Shown here: positions 62,772 through 64,000 of the stretch, piece after piece
Position numbering within the stretch: the stretch's first letter is position 1
Layout: each line of letters begins with the position of its first letter
DNA from: Solirubrobacterales bacterium
GTDB taxonomy: Bacteria; Actinomycetota; Thermoleophilia; Solirubrobacterales; Solirubrobacteraceae
Reading direction: 5' to 3'
NCBI GenBank assembly: GCA_027315115.1
Contig: DAHUYQ010000064.1
Location: 1-64,000, forward strand
DNA length: 64,000 bases
Program-made: the position numbers and the translations under genes
The notes under the pieces: generated by a model
Told to the model about the DNA's origin: nothing
The model's database searches: none
The model's input: the letters and a program-made list of their open reading frames with translations, nothing else

Positions 62772-63173
62772 CTAGTCGCCCGAAGCCCGCCGCTCGGTGA
62801 GGCTGCGCAGGCGAATCACGCGTTCGTAGTCGGCGAGCAGGTCGCTCATCGTCCGCTCCAGATGATCGCGGAAGCGGGCCAGCTCGACCAGGTCGATCGA
62901 CTCGTCGGAGTCCGGTCGCGGCGCGGGAGCCGGCGACCCGAACCCGTGGCTCTCGCCGTGAGCGCCGGGTGGCGCCGGTGGTGGGGGAGGAGAGAGAGGG
63001 GTGGCCGATGCGCCTTCGAGGCGCTCGTCGACCAGCCGCGCCGTGCTCTGGCCCCGATCGCTTGGCTCCAGGCCGGCGCCCGGCACGCGCTCGCCGACCG
63101 CCCCGAGCGCGCGCTCCAGATCCTGGAGCTTGCGCTCCAGCTCCGCAAGGGTCCTCGCGACCTCGCTGTCCAC
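62772..63173 (-). CDS. Coiled-coil protein, unknown
   Basis: 133-aa protein. The first 30 residues are an amphipathic coiled coil (SEVARTLAELERKLQDLERA), followed by a Ser/Pro-rich disordered linker (TPLSPPPPPAPPGAHGE). The second helical region is LVELARFRDHLERTMSDLLA to ERVIRLRSL. I recognise no family. GTG 63173 has TACGCT seven bases upstream, the promoter lying in the last bases of sucD. It is five bases after the sucD stop, so may also be expressed with it. Confidence 0.6.
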   Translation of the reverse strand: MDSEVARTLAELERKLQDLERALGAVGERVPGAGLEPSDRGQSTARLVDERLEGASATPLSPPPPPAPPGAHGESHGFGSPAPAPRPDSDESIDLVELARFRDHLERTMSDLLADYERVIRLRSLTERRASGD

Positions 63174-63178
63174 ACGCT

Positions 63179-64000
63179 TTAGCGTACAGGCGAGGAGGAC
63201 GACGCGCCCAGCATCTGCACCGCGATCTCCGCCACTTCGGTCGGGGTGCGCCCGACGCGCACGCCCTTTGCTTCCAGAGCCCGCGCCTTCGCGGCGGCCG
63301 TGCCCGCCGATCCGGAGACGATCGCGCCGGCGTGGCCCATCTGCTTGCCGGGAGGCGCGGTGAAGCCCGCGATGTAGGCGACGACGGGCTTGGTGACCGA
63401 CTCGGCGATGTACTCCGCGGCCTCCTCCTCGGCGGAGCCGCCGATCTCGCCGGAGAGCACGATCAGCTCGGTCTCCTCGTCGGCCTGGAAGAGCTCGAGG
63501 ATGTCCACGAAGGAGGAGCCGGGCACCGGATCGCCGCCGATGCCGACGATCGAGCTGCAGCCGAAGCCTGCCTGGGCGATCTCGTTGCCGATCTGGTAGG
63601 TCAGCGTGCCCGACCTGGAGACCACGCCGACGTTGCCGGGCGTGAAGAAGGAGGCGGGGATGATCCCGACGCTGGCCTTGCCGGGCGAGAGGATGCCGGG
63701 GCAGTTGGGCCCGACCAGGCGCGTGCCCGGATGATCGCGCTTCAAGGTGTTGTATACGCGAAGCTCGTCGTGCGCGGGGATGCCCTCGGTGATCGCGATG
63801 ATCAGCGACACTCCCGCCGCCGCGGCCTCGAGGATCGAGTCGGCCGCGAACCGGGGCGGGACGAAGATCATCGCCGTGTTGGGCTGGGTCGCCTGCATGG
63901 CGTCGGCCCAACTGTCGAAGACCGGGACCCCCTCGACGTCCTGGCCGCCCTTGCCGGGCGTGACGCCGCCGACGAGGTTGGTGCCGTAGCGGCGGTTGTT
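63179..64000 (-). CDS. sucD: Succinyl-CoA synthetase alpha subunit (partial)
   Basis: ADP/GDP-forming succinate-CoA ligase of the TCA cycle; 273 C-terminal residues are in the window and the start lies beyond the right edge. Reading from the edge: NNRRYGTNLVGGVTPGKGGQ, DVEGVPVFD, then VGPNCPGILSPGKASVGII, SRSGTLTYQIGNEI and the phosphohistidine loop QMGHAGAIVSGSAGTAAAK. sucC is expected just upstream beyond the edge, since it normally precedes sucD. Confidence 0.97.
   Translation of the reverse strand, partial: NNRRYGTNLVGGVTPGKGGQDVEGVPVFDSWADAMQATQPNTAMIFVPPRFAADSILEAAAAGVSLIIAITEGIPAHDELRVYNTLKRDHPGTRLVGPNCPGILSPGKASVGIIPASFFTPGNVGVVSRSGTLTYQIGNEIAQAGFGCSSIVGIGGDPVPGSSFVDILELFQADEETELIVLSGEIGGSAEEEAAEYIAESVTKPVVAYIAGFTAPPGKQMGHAGAIVSGSAGTAAAKARALEAKGVRVGRTPTEVAEIAVQMLGASSSSPVR
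63181..63186 (-). promoter_or_regulatory. Candidate -10 hexamer inside sucD 3' end
   Basis: TACGCT on the minus strand, seven bases before GTG 63173, overlapping the last codons of sucD. Confidence 0.3.

Overview
The window comes from a very GC-rich actinobacterium. The best guess is class Thermoleophilia, order Solirubrobacterales (Conexibacter/Solirubrobacter-like). Supporting signs are the GC content, GTG/TTG starts, CIRCE-controlled groES-groEL, a two-domain TetR regulator with the N-terminal block typical of this group, Lhr and DUF1998 helicases, a seven-iron ferredoxin, F420-type DUF2342 metalloprotease and PAC2 proteins. This placement is inferred from gene content, not from a marker-gene tree. 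No rRNA, tRNA, CRISPR array, insertion sequence or prophage was seen.

Layout. 1-10 kb: XRE regulator, uracil-DNA glycosylase (UdgB type), giant Lhr helicase, tandem TetR regulator, glycerophosphodiesterase, secreted protein. 10-14 kb: Crp/Fnr regulator coupled to a Nudix hydrolase, ASCH protein, an array of four 24-bp palindromes, then groES-groEL. 14-24 kb: citrate synthase, amidase, NAD(P)-binding protein, ferredoxin, lysS coupled to a class III aminotransferase, Mrp/ApbC and a Lys/Ala-rich protein. 24-33 kb: DUF2342 protease, a half-helicase/nuclease, a second palindrome array, PAC2, YhaM-like nuclease, PilB-like ATPase, TatA, two half-size TauE/SafE proteins, trehalose-phosphatase. 33-41 kb: PolX, polyprenol-phosphate mannosyltransferase-like GT2, SpoIIM-like protein, thioredoxin, ileS.

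40.9-42.8 kb is a lower-GC accessory island with four minus-strand genes: a HipA/PI-kinase-fold protein, an unknown 120-aa protein, an XRE regulator and a 57-aa charged protein. It looks like a candidate kinase toxin-antitoxin-like module. 43-46 kb returns to core genes (MerR, a catalytically eroded alpha/beta hydrolase, fumC). 46.0-47.6 kb is a second lower-GC island with a stand-alone proteasome-like Ntn hydrolase whose Thr follows the start codon. 47.6-60.4 kb holds an MrfA-like helicase, HAD hydrolase, gpsA, sugar-lactone oxidase coupled to a PLP-fold racemase/aldolase, a mini glycerate-kinase homologue, two paralogous ECF sigma loci around a LysR gene, and a DtxR regulator. 60.5-61.5 kb is a third lower-GC patch with a RelE-type toxin-antitoxin pair and an unknown gene. 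The window ends in an aminotransferase and sucD, which runs off the edge.

Two patterns cut across the window. First, many first-in-operon genes lack a Shine-Dalgarno sequence and instead have a TAnnnT hexamer 5-10 bases before the start codon, which suggests extensive leaderless transcription. Second, gene 3' ends are often followed by GC-rich tandem repeats or perfect palindromes.
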